From Brachybacterium huguangmaarense (lineage in GTDB: Bacteria; Actinomycetota; Actinomycetes; Actinomycetales; Dermabacteraceae): DNA of 64,000 bases. Location of the stretch: contig NZ_CP107020.1 in the NCBI RefSeq assembly GCF_025725725.1, positions 1,550,001 through 1,614,000 of the forward strand, read 5' to 3'. The position numbers and the translations under genes are program-made. The notes under the pieces were generated by a model that was not told where the DNA came from, searched no databases, and saw nothing but the letters and a program-made list of their open reading frames with translations. Of the stretch, positions 6,530-15,068 are shown in pieces (the stretch's first letter is position 1; each line of letters starts with the position of its first letter).

Positions 6530-7955
6530 GGCTCTTCACGAACGAGGGTGTAGTCGGTTGAGCGCGTCGGTGGCCGGGTAGGGGTCGAGGTCTCCCGGAT
6601 GATGGAAGTTCTTCACGCTCGCCATCCCGAAAGACCTCGACGTGCTCCACCCTACTTTCGCGACCCCTGACCTGACCACGTTCTGCCGCCTCGACGAGCT
6701 CGGCCTCGTCGCCGTCGGCCAGCTGATCGAGCCGGATCGGGCCACGATCGAATGCCGCGTCGTCGAGGACGACCCGTGGTGTCGGAAGTGCGGTGTCGAG
6801 GGCGTGCCGCGGGACACGGTCACGCGTCGACTGGCGCACGAGCCGTTCGGGCACCGGCCGACGACCCTGCTGGTGCGGGTGCGCCGGTACCGGTGCGGAC
6901 ACTGCCGGCGCACGTGGCGGCAGGACATGACGCGGGCAGCGGCGCCGCGTGCGAAGATCTCCCGCGGCGGCCTGGAGTGGGCGCTGCGGGGCATCGTCAT
7001 CGACCACCTCACCGTCACCCGCGTCGCCGCAGGTCTCGGGGTGTCCTGGAGTGCCGCGAACGCCGCCGTCCTCGCGGAAGGCAAGCGGCGCCTGATCGAC
7101 GACCCCGCCCGGTTCGACGGGGTCACCACGATCGGTGTCGACGAGCACGTCTGGCGACACACGAGGCTGGGCGACAAGTACGTCACCGTGATCATCGACC
7201 TCACGCCCGCGAGGAACAAGACCGGGCCGGCGAGGCTGCTGGACATGGTCGAGGGCCGCTCCAAGGCGGTGTTCAAGCAGTGGCTCGCCGCCCGCCCTGC
7301 GGACTGGGCGAAGCGGATCGAGGTGGTCGCGATGGACGGCTTCGCCGGGTTCAAGACCGCTGCCGCCGAGGAACTCCCCGACGCCGTCCCCGTCATGGAC
7401 CCGTTCCACGTGGTCCGCCTCGCCGGCGACGCGCTGGATGTCTGCCGGCGTCGGGTCCAGCAAGACACCACCGGTCACCGCGGGCTCAAGGGCGACCCGC
7501 TCTACAAAGCCCGCCGCACCCTGCACACCGGGGCGAGCCTGCTCACCGACCGGCAGCGGGCACGCCTGGACGCAGTGTTCGCGAGCGAGGAGCACGTCGA
7601 GGTCGAGGCGACCTGGGGCATCTACCAGCGCATCGTCGCGGCCTACCGGGAGCCCGACAAGAAGAAAGCGAAGGCGATGATGCAGGAGGTGATCGCTGCG
7701 ATCAGCAGCGGCGTTCCCGCGGCGCTCGTCGAGGTCCGCAAGCTCGGCCGGACCATGAAGCAGCGGGCGGGCGACATCCTCGCGTTCTTCGACCGCCCCG
7801 GCACCAGCAACGGCCCGACCGAGGCCATCAACGGGCGACTCGAACACCTCCGCGGCTCCGCCCTCGGCTTCCGCAACCTCACCCACTACATCGCTCGGTC
7901 GCTGCTCGAAGCCGGAGGGTTCAGACCCGCGCTACACCCTCGTTCGTGAAGAGCC
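6530..7955 (+). mobile_element. ISL3-family insertion sequence, copy 2
   Basis: Same 1,426-bp length and direct orientation as copy 1. Its 24-bp terminal inverted repeats are perfect. Flanking octamers (CTTTTGGC and TTCAACGG) differ, so no target duplication is present. They also do not match the flanks of copy 1 in either cross pairing. With copy 1 it brackets a 3.4-kb segment carrying cadmium resistance and a recombinase, so the pair has the form of a composite element. Confidence 0.87.
6642..7949 (+). CDS. ISL3-family transposase (copy 2)
   Basis: Full-length 435-residue DDE transposase, apparently identical to copy 1 except Arg instead of His at residue 434. Zinc-ribbon cysteines (47, 50, 85, 88) and the Asp167, Asp232 and Glu394 triad are intact. 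It starts at a GTG and its stop codon lies in the right terminal repeat. The near-perfect identity of the copies points to recent duplication or ongoing gene conversion. Both copies could supply transposase to mobilise the DNA between them. Confidence 0.93.
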   Translation: MLHPTFATPDLTTFCRLDELGLVAVGQLIEPDRATIECRVVEDDPWCRKCGVEGVPRDTVTRRLAHEPFGHRPTTLLVRVRRYRCGHCRRTWRQDMTRAAAPRAKISRGGLEWALRGIVIDHLTVTRVAAGLGVSWSAANAAVLAEGKRRLIDDPARFDGVTTIGVDEHVWRHTRLGDKYVTVIIDLTPARNKTGPARLLDMVEGRSKAVFKQWLAARPADWAKRIEVVAMDGFAGFKTAAAEELPDAVPVMDPFHVVRLAGDALDVCRRRVQQDTTGHRGLKGDPLYKARRTLHTGASLLTDRQRARLDAVFASEEHVEVEATWGIYQRIVAAYREPDKKKAKAMMQEVIAAISSGVPAALVEVRKLGRTMKQRAGDILAFFDRPGTSNGPTEAINGRLEHLRGSALGFRNLTHYIARSLLEAGGFRPALHPRS

Positions 7956-8291
7956 TTCAACGGTCGGGTCTGTCGCCTCCAGACGCAACCGGCCCGCTAT
8001 CTCGTTCGGCGTCCACGACGCGGCCAGATCCGCCTCCACCCTCGCCTGCAGCACCGGATCCCCCGCGACCTTCCGCTGCTGCGGGCGAGCCCGCCGACGC
8101 TGCGCTCTGACGTCTGCGGTCACGGCCTGGTAGCCGCGGGTCTTCGTCGAGTTCCGGTGAAGCTCCCGCAAGATCACCGACGGGCAACGCCCCAGGTGAC
8201 GGGCGATCCTCCGCACCGACCAGCCCGCTTTCGAGGCCGTCGAGATCTCCGACCTGTCACTGAACGACAACCCCACCCGCGCCATCCGCAC
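7956..8291 (-). pseudogene. IS30-family transposase, N-terminal fragment
   Basis: The N-terminal 112 residues of an IS30-type transposase: the start region RVGLSFSDRSEI, a helix-turn-helix (AGWSVRRIARHLGRCPSVILREL), the basic linker and a second module (VEADLAASWTPNEIAGRLRLE). The frame is cut after DPTVE by the right end of ISL3 copy 2. The catalytic DDE half is absent from the window, so this is a dead remnant. The sequence just beyond its start, near 8300-8337, probably includes the old IS30 terminal repeat. Confidence 0.85.
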
Positions 8292-8338
8292 ACTCCACCG
8301 ATCAGACCCCCGCCGACCGGGAGTGTTGCTTCGACGCT

Positions 8339-8617
8339 ATGACACCACCGGCGCGTATCGTCTACATCGGCAAAGCTGCTGGTGGTGTGAGCGGTCGGCG
8401 TGGTCTGCGCAAGCGCCTCGACGAGTTCCGTCGTTTCGGTGCCGGTGAGCCGATCGGTCACTGGGGCGGCCGCCTCATCTGGCAACTGAGAGAAAGTGAT
8501 TCCCTGCTCGTCTGCTGGAAGCTGACGGCAGGCGACCCGGGATCGATCGAAACCTCGATGATCGCTGACTTCGCCGCTGTGTATGGGCGCCGGCCCTTCG
8601 CGAATCTGCGCAACTAA
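8339..8617 (+). CDS. GIY-YIG-nuclease-like protein, probably N-terminally truncated
   Basis: A 92-residue product. It begins with IVYIGKAAGG followed by GLRKRLDEFRRFG, resembling the YIG half and the following Arg-containing helix of GIY-YIG nuclease domains, and continues IGHWGGRLIWQL with a C-terminal ETSMIADFAAVYGRRPFANLRN in which Glu could be the metal ligand. The first GIY strand is missing. The frame stays open upstream into DNA that appears to be the end of the IS30 element, so the N-terminus was probably removed by that insertion. It may be a broken gene. The function of the full family is unknown to me. Confidence 0.5.
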   Translation: MTPPARIVYIGKAAGGVSGRRGLRKRLDEFRRFGAGEPIGHWGGRLIWQLRESDSLLVCWKLTAGDPGSIETSMIADFAAVYGRRPFANLRN

Positions 8618-8768
8618 GGTCACCTGCCCGAACATGTGCTCGCCTGGAAGGCCGGGCATTCGGAGGCGCCGATTGGACGGCTCTGCAGACGAGGGACCGT
8701 CCCACAGCGCCTCAAGCGTGAGGGCTGACGGCTGCTACCGTGCCTCTTCTGCGACGAAAGGGCGAAGC

Positions 8769-9257
8769 ATGGACGTTCGCGATGTCGATGACACGGACCT
8801 CGACCTGCTGATCCGATCGTGGCCGTTGCCGGGATCGGTCCACGAGTCCCACCACGCTCAGACGGCTCACGGCAGAGCCACCCACCTGGCCGCATGGGAG
8901 GGGGCCGAGCCGCTGGGCTCGGGGGTGATCCAGTGGTCGGGATGCGTGGACGAGAACGCCCGGCGAACGTTCCCCCAGGCGGTGGAGTTCAATCATCTCC
9001 ACGTGCGCGAGGGGGCACGCGGGCGCGGCGTCGGCACGGAGCTGATCGGAGTCGCAGAGAACCTGGCCCGACGGCGCGGCGTGCCGATGATCGCGGTCGG
9101 CGTCGCCGAGGACAACCGAGATGCCCGACGTCTCTACCTCAAGCTCGGCTACCGGGCGACGGGCGTGGTGGACGTGAGCGAGTACGACTGGGTCGGAGAC
9201 GACGGAGAGCCCGTGCACGCGCTCGAGGCGAACGAGATTCTGGTCAAGGAGCTGTGA
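8769..9257 (+). CDS. GNAT-family N-acetyltransferase
   Basis: A 162-residue acetyl-CoA-dependent N-acyltransferase. The acetyl-CoA-binding motif is visible as LHVREGARGRGVGTELIGVAENLARRRG, with the R-x-x-G-x-G turn, and it is followed by the motif-B strand (IAVGVAEDNRDARRLYLKLGYR). The ATG at 8769 is preferred over upstream frames because it starts the fold directly (MDVRDVDDTDLDLL) and is preceded by a purine-rich AAAGGG. The substrate cannot be told from sequence. It stands alone, with no co-oriented partner overlapping. Confidence 0.85.
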   Translation: MDVRDVDDTDLDLLIRSWPLPGSVHESHHAQTAHGRATHLAAWEGAEPLGSGVIQWSGCVDENARRTFPQAVEFNHLHVREGARGRGVGTELIGVAENLARRRGVPMIAVGVAEDNRDARRLYLKLGYRATGVVDVSEYDWVGDDGEPVHALEANEILVKEL

Positions 9258-9459
9258 GGCATTCACGGCCTGTACGAGGCAGGGTGTGGCTCGGAGCGGC
9301 TCGGCGAAGGGGGGGGGGAGCACTGTGGTGGAGCACGGACTGCGTCCTCGGGAGGGCCGGCGCATGTGGAGGTCCGCTGTGCGCGCCGCGAAAGGGCGGC
9401 GCATGGGGAGGGGTCCCGACAACGCGGGACGGCCGCAGACGAACCCGCAAGCGGAGTAC

Positions 9460-9861
9460 ATGACCGTGTACGCGGCCGCGGTGGCGACGGCGGCGCGCGA
9501 GAGGGGGCTGGTCTGCGACCTGCAGATGACGGAGCGAGGGGCGGATCTGACGCTCCGCAGAAAGGAGGGCGCGGCGAGGGCGGCGACCTTCACCTTTCGC
9601 GAAGGCCATGTCGAGTTCGCGGTCGGTGAGTATTCGTGGTTCGACATCGACGAGTCCGAGATGGCCGACGGCCTCGAACCTGATGACGTGACCCGCTGTA
9701 CGACCCTCGCCGACAAGTGCCTCCGGGAGGACTGGTCGCCCGTCACGCTGCGACGTCTCTTCCACCGGTCGGTGGTCGGACGGCAGGTCGACCTGGGGGA
9801 GGGCACGTATCTGCAGCTCGCACCCGACTGTTCCTGCGTGGTGACGAGGTCTGCATACTGA
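9460..9861 (+). CDS. Hypothetical protein
   Basis: I do not recognise this family. The frame is open from 9286, but 9286-9459 has a biased Arg/Gly composition and near-repeated GCGCATG-GGAGG segments. I therefore place the start at the ATG at 9460, giving 133 residues. The product looks like a soluble alpha/beta protein. It has YAAAVATAARERGLVCDLQM, then strands ADLTLRR and ATFTFREGHVEFAV, an acidic EYSWFDIDESEMADG and a C-terminal helix with SVVGRQVDL. Three cysteines near the middle and end (CTTLADKC, CSC) are notable. The start is uncertain. Confidence 0.5.
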   Translation: MTVYAAAVATAARERGLVCDLQMTERGADLTLRRKEGAARAATFTFREGHVEFAVGEYSWFDIDESEMADGLEPDDVTRCTTLADKCLREDWSPVTLRRLFHRSVVGRQVDLGEGTYLQLAPDCSCVVTRSAY

Positions 9862-10211
9862 AAGAACGCTGCGCACCACCGCCGGGGACGATCCGGTACG
9901 CCTGCCCGGCCGATCCCCTCGGCGCATGAGCAGCTCGACGACCCCACGACGCCGGTGCGCGGACGCCACGGAGCCCCAGCTCTTCGGCGGAGTCCAGAAG
10001 CGACGTCCGACGTGATCGCCGAGATCATGGCGAGAGCCCGCAGCTGATCGGTCGGCCCGCGGTCGACCGCCGCGCTGACTCGGGTCGCCCCCGCTCACCC
10101 CCATGGACTCCGACAGCCGAAGTGGCAATACTCGAGAGGAGGCGCCTCAGGCGGGCCCCGCCCGCGCGCGGCGCGCACGACAAGACGCACACGACGATGA
10201 GGAGACATGCC
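9862..10211. other. 350-base intergenic stretch
   Basis: No gene recognised on either strand. The only clear element is the ribosome site of ohr at its right end (GAGGAGACATGCC before the ATG). A longer in-frame extension of ohr exists, but its Arg-rich content does not look like protein. Confidence 0.4.
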
Positions 10212-10640
10212 ATGAACACCCCCGACAGCATCGCCTACACGGCCAAGGCCGAGATCACCGGCGGCCGCGACGGCCACGGCACCTCGGACGACAAGGTGCT
10301 CGACGTCGACCTGCGCACTCCCAAGGAGATGGGCGGCCCCGGTGGCGGCACCAACCCCGAGCAGCTCTTCGCGGTCGGCTACGGCGCCTGCTTCCAGGGC
10401 GCGCTGGGCCTGGCCGGCAAGGAGCTGAAGATCGACACCTCGACGTCGGTCGTGAACTCCGAGGTCGGGATCGGCAAGGAGGGCGAGAGCTTCGGACTGA
10501 GCGTCAAGCTCACGGTGACCCTGCCCGGCGTGGACCAGGAGACGGCGCAGAAGCTCGTCGACCGTACGCACGAGCTCTGCCCGTACTCCAAGGCCACGCG
10601 CGGCAACATCCCCGTCGAGGTCGTCGCCGTCGGCTCCTGA
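10212..10640 (+). CDS. ohr: Organic hydroperoxide resistance protein Ohr/OsmC family
   Basis: A 142-residue thiol peroxidase that reduces organic hydroperoxides. Both redox cysteines are present: Cys60 in AVGYGACFQGAL and Cys123 in ELCPYSKATRGN, the spacing and contexts of Ohr rather than general OsmC. The start follows GAGGAG at suitable distance and gives the normal length. In actinobacteria these enzymes are often recycled by lipoyl or mycothiol systems and controlled by MarR-type OhrR proteins. A MarR gene lies convergent 31 bases away, but it belongs to another operon and lacks an obvious OhrR signature, so a regulatory link is only possible. Confidence 0.92.
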   Translation: MNTPDSIAYTAKAEITGGRDGHGTSDDKVLDVDLRTPKEMGGPGGGTNPEQLFAVGYGACFQGALGLAGKELKIDTSTSVVNSEVGIGKEGESFGLSVKLTVTLPGVDQETAQKLVDRTHELCPYSKATRGNIPVEVVAVGS

Positions 10641-10671
10641 CCGCGTCTCTGGCCCAGGCCGGCTGACGTTC

Positions 10672-11124
10672 CTACGTCACCGACCTCCCGTCATCGCCGG
10701 CCGCGTCGTGCACGTGGTCGGCGATGAGCGCGAGCGCTCGCGCGACCACGGCCAGCTCGGCCGCGGTGAGCTTCGCAGCCAGACGGTCCCCGACCGCGTC
10801 GAGCGGGGCATAGAGCGCCCGCAGCTCGTCGAAGCGGTCGGTCGAGTCCAGGATCGCCGACCGCCCGTCGGCCGGATCGGGGCGACGGCTGATCCACCCG
10901 TCACCCTCCAAGCGGTGCAGCACCGACGTGAGGGTGGCGCGCCGTTGCCCGGTGCGCTCGGCCAGCCACGTCGGGGAGCACGGTCCTTCGCGGTCGATCA
11001 CGTCGAGCACGTCCAAGTCGCGCGGGGTGAGCCCTGCCGCGGCGGCCACCGCGTCGTTTGCGATCTCGAGCTCGATGCGAAGCCGCCGGATCTCTTCGCG
11101 CACCTGCGCGGACCCGGCGGTCAC
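10672..11124 (-). CDS. MarR-family transcriptional regulator
   Basis: A 150-residue winged-helix regulator. The helix-turn-helix is at about residues 45-75 (CSPTWLAERTGQRRATLTSVLHRLEGDGWI), followed by the wing with the typical DPADGRS sequence, and flanking helices form the dimer interface. The GTG start at 11124 overlaps the stop of the upstream oxidoreductase as GTGA, so the two are translationally coupled. It has a single Cys (the one at the start of the HTH), so peroxide sensing by a Cys pair is unlikely. It probably regulates its own operon; the ligand is unknown. Confidence 0.85.
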   Translation of the reverse strand: MTAGSAQVREEIRRLRIELEIANDAVAAAAGLTPRDLDVLDVIDREGPCSPTWLAERTGQRRATLTSVLHRLEGDGWISRRPDPADGRSAILDSTDRFDELRALYAPLDAVGDRLAAKLTAAELAVVARALALIADHVHDAAGDDGRSVT

Positions 11125-11779
11125 CGTCGCGCCCGGCGATCGGTCGTCGGCGCGACGGCGGCGTGGACGTCGTCCTGGCTCTCGAGCTGCGCGACCATGG
11201 CCGCTGCGAGGTCGGGGCGCGTGGTCCAACCCTGAGAGGGGTGGTCGCGGTCGAGCCGATAGGCGGACACGGCCTCGGCGTCGATGAGCCTGCCGGGCCG
11301 CATGATCGTCCACGCGATGTCCGGCGCGTCCCGCAGCTCCTCCTCCATCGCGCGCATGTCCCGGTACAGCGTCCTGCCGACCACGTGCCGCAGCAGCGGG
11401 AAGAGCAGGAGGTCGGCGGCCAGGTTGCCGCGCGGCGGCGCGTACGTCAGGCCGGAGCTCACGACGACGAGGCGTCGGCCGCGCGCCCGCTCGCGCATCG
11501 CGGCGACGATCGCGGAGGTGCCGCGCGAGTAGACGTCGATCGGGCGGCGGCCGTAGGGCGCGCCGAGCGCGGACAGCACGGCGCCGGCCCCTCGACGGCC
11601 TCGGCCACGCCGGTCCGGCGGACGACGTCGGCGCGCACGGTGGTCAGCCGCTCCTGGGGCGGCAGCGGGAGCGGGTCGGCCCGTCGGCTGACCGCGGTCA
11701 CGCGGTGCCCGGCGGCCAGGGCGAGGCGGCAGACCCACAGGCCCGTGGGCCCCGCCGCTCCGAAGACGGTCACATCCAT
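11121..11779 (-). pseudogene. NAD(P)-binding oxidoreductase, frameshifted
   Basis: Rossmann-type protein of the NAD(P)H-binding/NmrA-like group. The N-terminal part (MDVTVFGAAGPTGLWVCRLALAAGHRV, with the G-x-x-G-x-x-G loop) is in one frame from the ATG at 11779. The rest (GAVLSALGAPYGRRPIDVYS, VVVSSGLTY, TIMRPGRLID) is in another frame ending at 11121. One missing base in the C run at 11588-11591 would join them as EGAGAVLSA. The ATG has a GGAGG site. Either a real recent loss of function or a sequencing error in a homopolymer; the next two genes have the same problem. It overlaps marR by 4 bases and is divergent from a TetR gene. Confidence 0.75.
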
Positions 11780-11805
11780 GGCGGAACCTCCGGCCCCTCG
11801 ACATC

Positions 11806-11824
11806 TAGTACGAAAATGGTACTA
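11806..11824. promoter_or_regulatory. Palindromic operator between oxidoreductase and TetR genes
   Basis: TAGTAC, seven bases, GTACTA: a perfect 6-7-6 inverted repeat in the divergent promoter region, overlapping a plausible -10 (TACCAT) for the oxidoreductase-marR operon. The size and symmetry fit a TetR-family operator. Confidence 0.55.
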
Positions 11825-11854
11825 CTTCTGGGTGGGCACCGGTCCAGCCCTTGC

Positions 11855-11860
11855 TACAGT
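11855..11860 (+). promoter_or_regulatory. -10 box of the TetR gene
   Basis: TACAGT ends 6 bases before the GTG at 11867, which fixes that start and implies a leaderless message. Confidence 0.45.
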
Positions 11861-11866
11861 CCAGCT

Positions 11867-12447
11867 GTGAGCGGGGGGACGTCGAGCTATCACCACGGGG
11901 ACCTCCCGGCCACCCTCGTCCACACCGCCGTCGAGATGCTCGACGCCGACGGCGGCGCCGACCTCTCGATCCGCGCGGTCGCCCGCCAGGCGGGGGTCTC
12001 GAGCGCCGCGCCCTATCGCCAATTCCCGATCGGCCGGCCCTGCTCTCGGCGGTCGCCGCCGTCGGGTTCCGCGACCTCCTGGACACCCTGGTCGCCGCGT
12101 GCCCGAGGCCCGCGAGCGCCGAGGAGCTCGCCGAGCTCGGCGTCGCCTACGTGCGCTTCGCCCTCGAGCGGCCCGGCCTCTTCCGGGTCATGTTCGGCGA
12201 ACGCGGCCAGCGCGGTGATCCCGGACGACGCGACGCGACGCGGAGCATCCACGCGTATCTCGACGCCGGCGTGCACCGGGCCTTCGGGATCGACGAGCCG
12301 GCCGCCACGACCACGGGCCTGTGGGCCCTCGTCCACGGGCTCGCCTGCCTGTATCTCGACGACAAGTTCGAGCCGGCCTCGCCCGACGGGATCTCCGAGC
12401 GCGTGCGGACCACGCTCGCGGCGACGCTCGCACTCCGCACGCCCTGA
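11867..12447 (+). pseudogene. TetR-family regulator, frameshifted
   Basis: The N-terminal DNA-binding domain reads YHHGDLPATLVHTAVEML and then IRAVARQAGVSSAAPYRQF in the frame of the GTG at 11867. From about 12026 the continuation (DRPALLSAVAAVGFRDLL, FALERPGLFRVMFGE, TTTGLWALVHGLACLYL) is in the +2 frame. The normal sequence would be APYRxF-x-DRPALLSAVA, so a single base is missing near 12026-12027. The C-terminal half matches the ligand domain of the TetR group that carries the FxxxPGLFRVMF motif. It would control the divergent oxidoreductase-marR operon through the palindrome at 11806-11824. Confidence 0.75.
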
Positions 12448-12560
12448 CCGACTGCCCTGACGCCGCCCGCCCTCGAGCGCCGATCCCCAGGCGTCCGCCC
12501 GGATGTCGTGCGGCCCCTCAGCCGCCGAGGTCGGCGATGAGCCGCTCGGACGGAGACCGC

Positions 12561-14245
12561 ATGAACCAGATCCGCTGGCTCCTGGGCTTCGCGGCGCCGT
12601 CCACGGGCGTGCTCGCGATCTCGGTGCTCGCCCGCCTGTGCGGCCACGCCGCGCTCGCGACCGCCCTCGCGCTGCCCGCCTGGACGGTGGGGCAGATGCT
12701 CACGGGGCGGGGCACGCCCGGAACGGCGCGCCTCGCGCTGGTCGCCCTCGCAGGCCTCGTCCTGGTCGTGCTGCTCGGGGCCGCGCTGCGCTACGTCGAG
12801 CAGCTCACGGGCCACCTCGCGGCCTTCACCCTGCTCGGCGAGCTGCGCATCTGGGTCATGGAGGGGCTGATCCCGCAGGCCCCCGCGGTGACCGACACCC
12901 GCGGCGCGGCCCGAGTGCTCGACGTCGCCGTGCACGACGTCGACCGGATCGAGGTGTTCTTCGCCCACACCATCGCGCCCGCCGTGAGCGCCGTGCTGAT
13001 CCCCGCGGCGGCCGTCGCGGTCGCGGGCGGCCTCGCCGGGGCGCCCGCCGCCCTCGCGCTCGCCGTCGTGCTCGCCGCCGGCTGGATCGTGCCCGTCCTC
13101 GGCCGACGCCGCGACCGGGACGCGGCGCGCGAGGCGGGGCGCCTCCGCTCCGACCTCGCCCAGCACGTGGCCGACTCCCTGCGCCTGACCGAGGTGATCC
13201 GCGGAGCCGGGACGCTCTCCGCCCGGCTCGCGGGACTGGGAGCCCTCGACGCCGCACTGGGCCGGGTGCTCACCGCCCAGTCCCACCGCGCCGGGGCGCG
13301 GGCCGGGGCCACGGTCCTCCGGGTCTGGGGCGGGACGCTGCTCGTGCTGCTCGTCGGCCTCGCGACCTCGGCCCCCGCGATGCCGGCGGCCCTGCCCGGC
13401 GTGCTCGCCGCGGCAGCCCTCGTGCCCGGCACCGCCTCGGGGCTCGACACGCTCGAGCGGCTCGCCCGGTCCCTGCCCGCGGGCCTCGCGGCCGCGCGCC
13501 GGGTGCGCGAGCTCGCCCAGGCCGCTCCCGAGGTCGTCGAGCCGGACGCTCCGCGTGCCCTACCGGGTGCCCCGGACCGCCCGGGCACGGCGGCCGCGGC
13601 CCTCGAGCACGTCGTGTTCGGGTACCCGGGGCGCAGCGCCCCCGTGCTCGACGACGTCGACCTGCTGCTCGACCCCGGCGCCACGCTCGGGGTCACCGGC
13701 CCCACCGGATCGGGGAAGTCCACGATCGCCCGGCTGCTCCAGCGCCACCGCGATCCGGGCGCCGGGCGCGTGCTCGTGCGCGGCGTCGACGCGCGCGAGC
13801 TCGGATCGGGCCAGGTCCGGCGCCTCGTGGCCGTCGCCGACCAGGAGCCGTTCCTGCAGGACGCGAGCGTCACCGAGAACCTGCGCCTGGCCGCGCCGTT
13901 CGCCCCCGACGCCCAGCTGCGCGAGGCCCTCGCGCGCGCCTGCTGCGAACTGCCGCTCGACCGCGTAGTCGGGCCGCGCGGACGGCCCTGAGCGGGGGCG
14001 AGCGTCAGCGGCTCGCCCTCGCGCGCACCCTGCTGCGCGCCGCGCAGGCGCCGGGAGGGCTCAGCGGCGCCGTGCTCGTGCTCGACGAGGCCACGAGCCA
14101 CCAGGACCCCCACACCCAGGAGCGCGTCGTGCGCTCGGTGCGGGGCCTGGGCGCCTCGACGGTCGTGATCGCCCATCGTCTCGAGACGCTGCGGGACGCC
14201 GATGCCGTCGTACGCGTCGAGGACGGGCGGATCCTCCCGCGTTGA
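12561..14245 (+). pseudogene. ABC transporter, fused membrane and ATPase domains, frameshifted
   Basis: Half-transporter with about six membrane segments (residues 10-300) resembling the CydC/CydD and lipid-exporter type, then an ATPase domain with Walker A GPTGSGKST (around residue 380) and Q-loop ADQEPF. The first frame ends at a TGA (13989-13991). The signature LSGGERQR, Walker B VLVLDEATSHQDP and H-loop IAHRLETL lie in the next frame through 14245. One G missing from the GG at 13984-13985 would restore a roughly 560-residue protein. The start at 12561 has a GGAG site; an in-frame ATG at 12537 is possible. No partner half-transporter is adjacent. It is the third consecutive gene with a one-base loss. 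Confidence 0.75.
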
Positions 14246-14300
14246 ACACCGCCCGGGCCTGGGCCATGCTGGAGCGACACCCTGCACCCGGAGGACCGCC

Positions 14301-15068
14301 ATGCCAGCACCTGCGCACATCGACCTGAACAGCGACGTGGGGGAGGCGTTCGGGAGCTGGACGATGGGGGACGACGCCGCGATGTTCCGCTCCGTCTCCT
14401 CGGCCAGCATCGCGTGCGGCTTCCATGCCGGGGACCCCTCGACGATGGCCGAGACCTGCCGCGAGGCGGTCGCCGCCGGCGTCACCATCGGCGCCCACGT
14501 CGCCTACCGCGACCTCGCGGGCTTCGGCCGGCGCTTCCTCGACTGCTCGCCCCGCGAGCTCGCCGACGACGTCCTGTACCAGATGGGCGCCCTCGAGGCC
14601 GTGGCCCGCGCCGCCGGCGGCGCCGTCCGCTACGTCAAGCCCCACGGCGCGCTGTACACGACGATCGTGCACCACGAGGAGCACGCCCGCGCCGTGGTCG
14701 ACGCGGTCCGCGCCTTCGGCGGCGACCTGCCGCTCCTGCTCCTCCCGGGATCCGTCGCGCTCGAGCGCGCCCGGGCCGCGGGGCTCAGGGCCGTCGCCGA
14801 GGCCTTCGCCGACCGCGCCTACCGGAGCGACGGCACCCTCGTCCCCCGCCGGGAGCCCGGCGCGGTGCTGCACGACGAGCACGCGGTGGCCGAGCGCATG
14901 GTGCGCCTCGCGTCGCGGGGCACGCTGCTCGCGCGGGACGGCACCGAGATCCGCATCGACGCCGCCTCGATCTGCGTGCACGGCGACTCCCCGGGCGCGG
15001 TCGCGATGGCCGCCGCCGTGCGCGCGGCGCTCACCGCGGCCGGCGTCGAGATCCGCGCGTTCGCGTGA
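14301..15068 (+). CDS. pxpA: 5-oxoprolinase subunit A (LamB/YcsF family)
   Basis: The 255-residue LamB/YcsF-family subunit of the ATP-dependent 5-oxoprolinase PxpABC, which opens pyroglutamate to glutamate. Family sequences are clear: [15 protein letters not shown] at the N-terminus, [35 protein letters not shown] and [11 protein letters not shown]. The length is normal. The ATG has a strong GGAGG site. The stop overlaps the GTG of the pxpBC fusion as GTGA, so the subunits are coupled in the order A-BC. The operon gives the cell a way to reuse 5-oxoproline from spontaneous glutamine or gamma-glutamyl breakdown. Confidence 0.93.
   Translation: MPAPAHIDLNSDVGEAFGSWTMGDDAAMFRSVSSASIACGFHAGDPSTMAETCREAVAAGVTIGAHVAYRDLAGFGRRFLDCSPRELADDVLYQMGALEAVARAAGGAVRYVKPHGALYTTIVHHEEHARAVVDAVRAFGGDLPLLLLPGSVALERARAAGLRAVAEAFADRAYRSDGTLVPRREPGAVLHDEHAVAERMVRLASRGTLLARDGTEIRIDAASICVHGDSPGAVAMAAAVRAALTAAGVEIRAFA

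Noticed and set aside
1704-7955. Classic composite transposon with target-site duplication
   Set aside because: The outer flanks (GCGATGTC and TTCAACGG) do not match, so simple composite transposition is not supported.
8339-8617. Complete homing endonuclease
   Set aside because: Only the YIG half of a GIY-YIG-like domain is present and the gene abuts an IS30 end. There is no intron or intein context.
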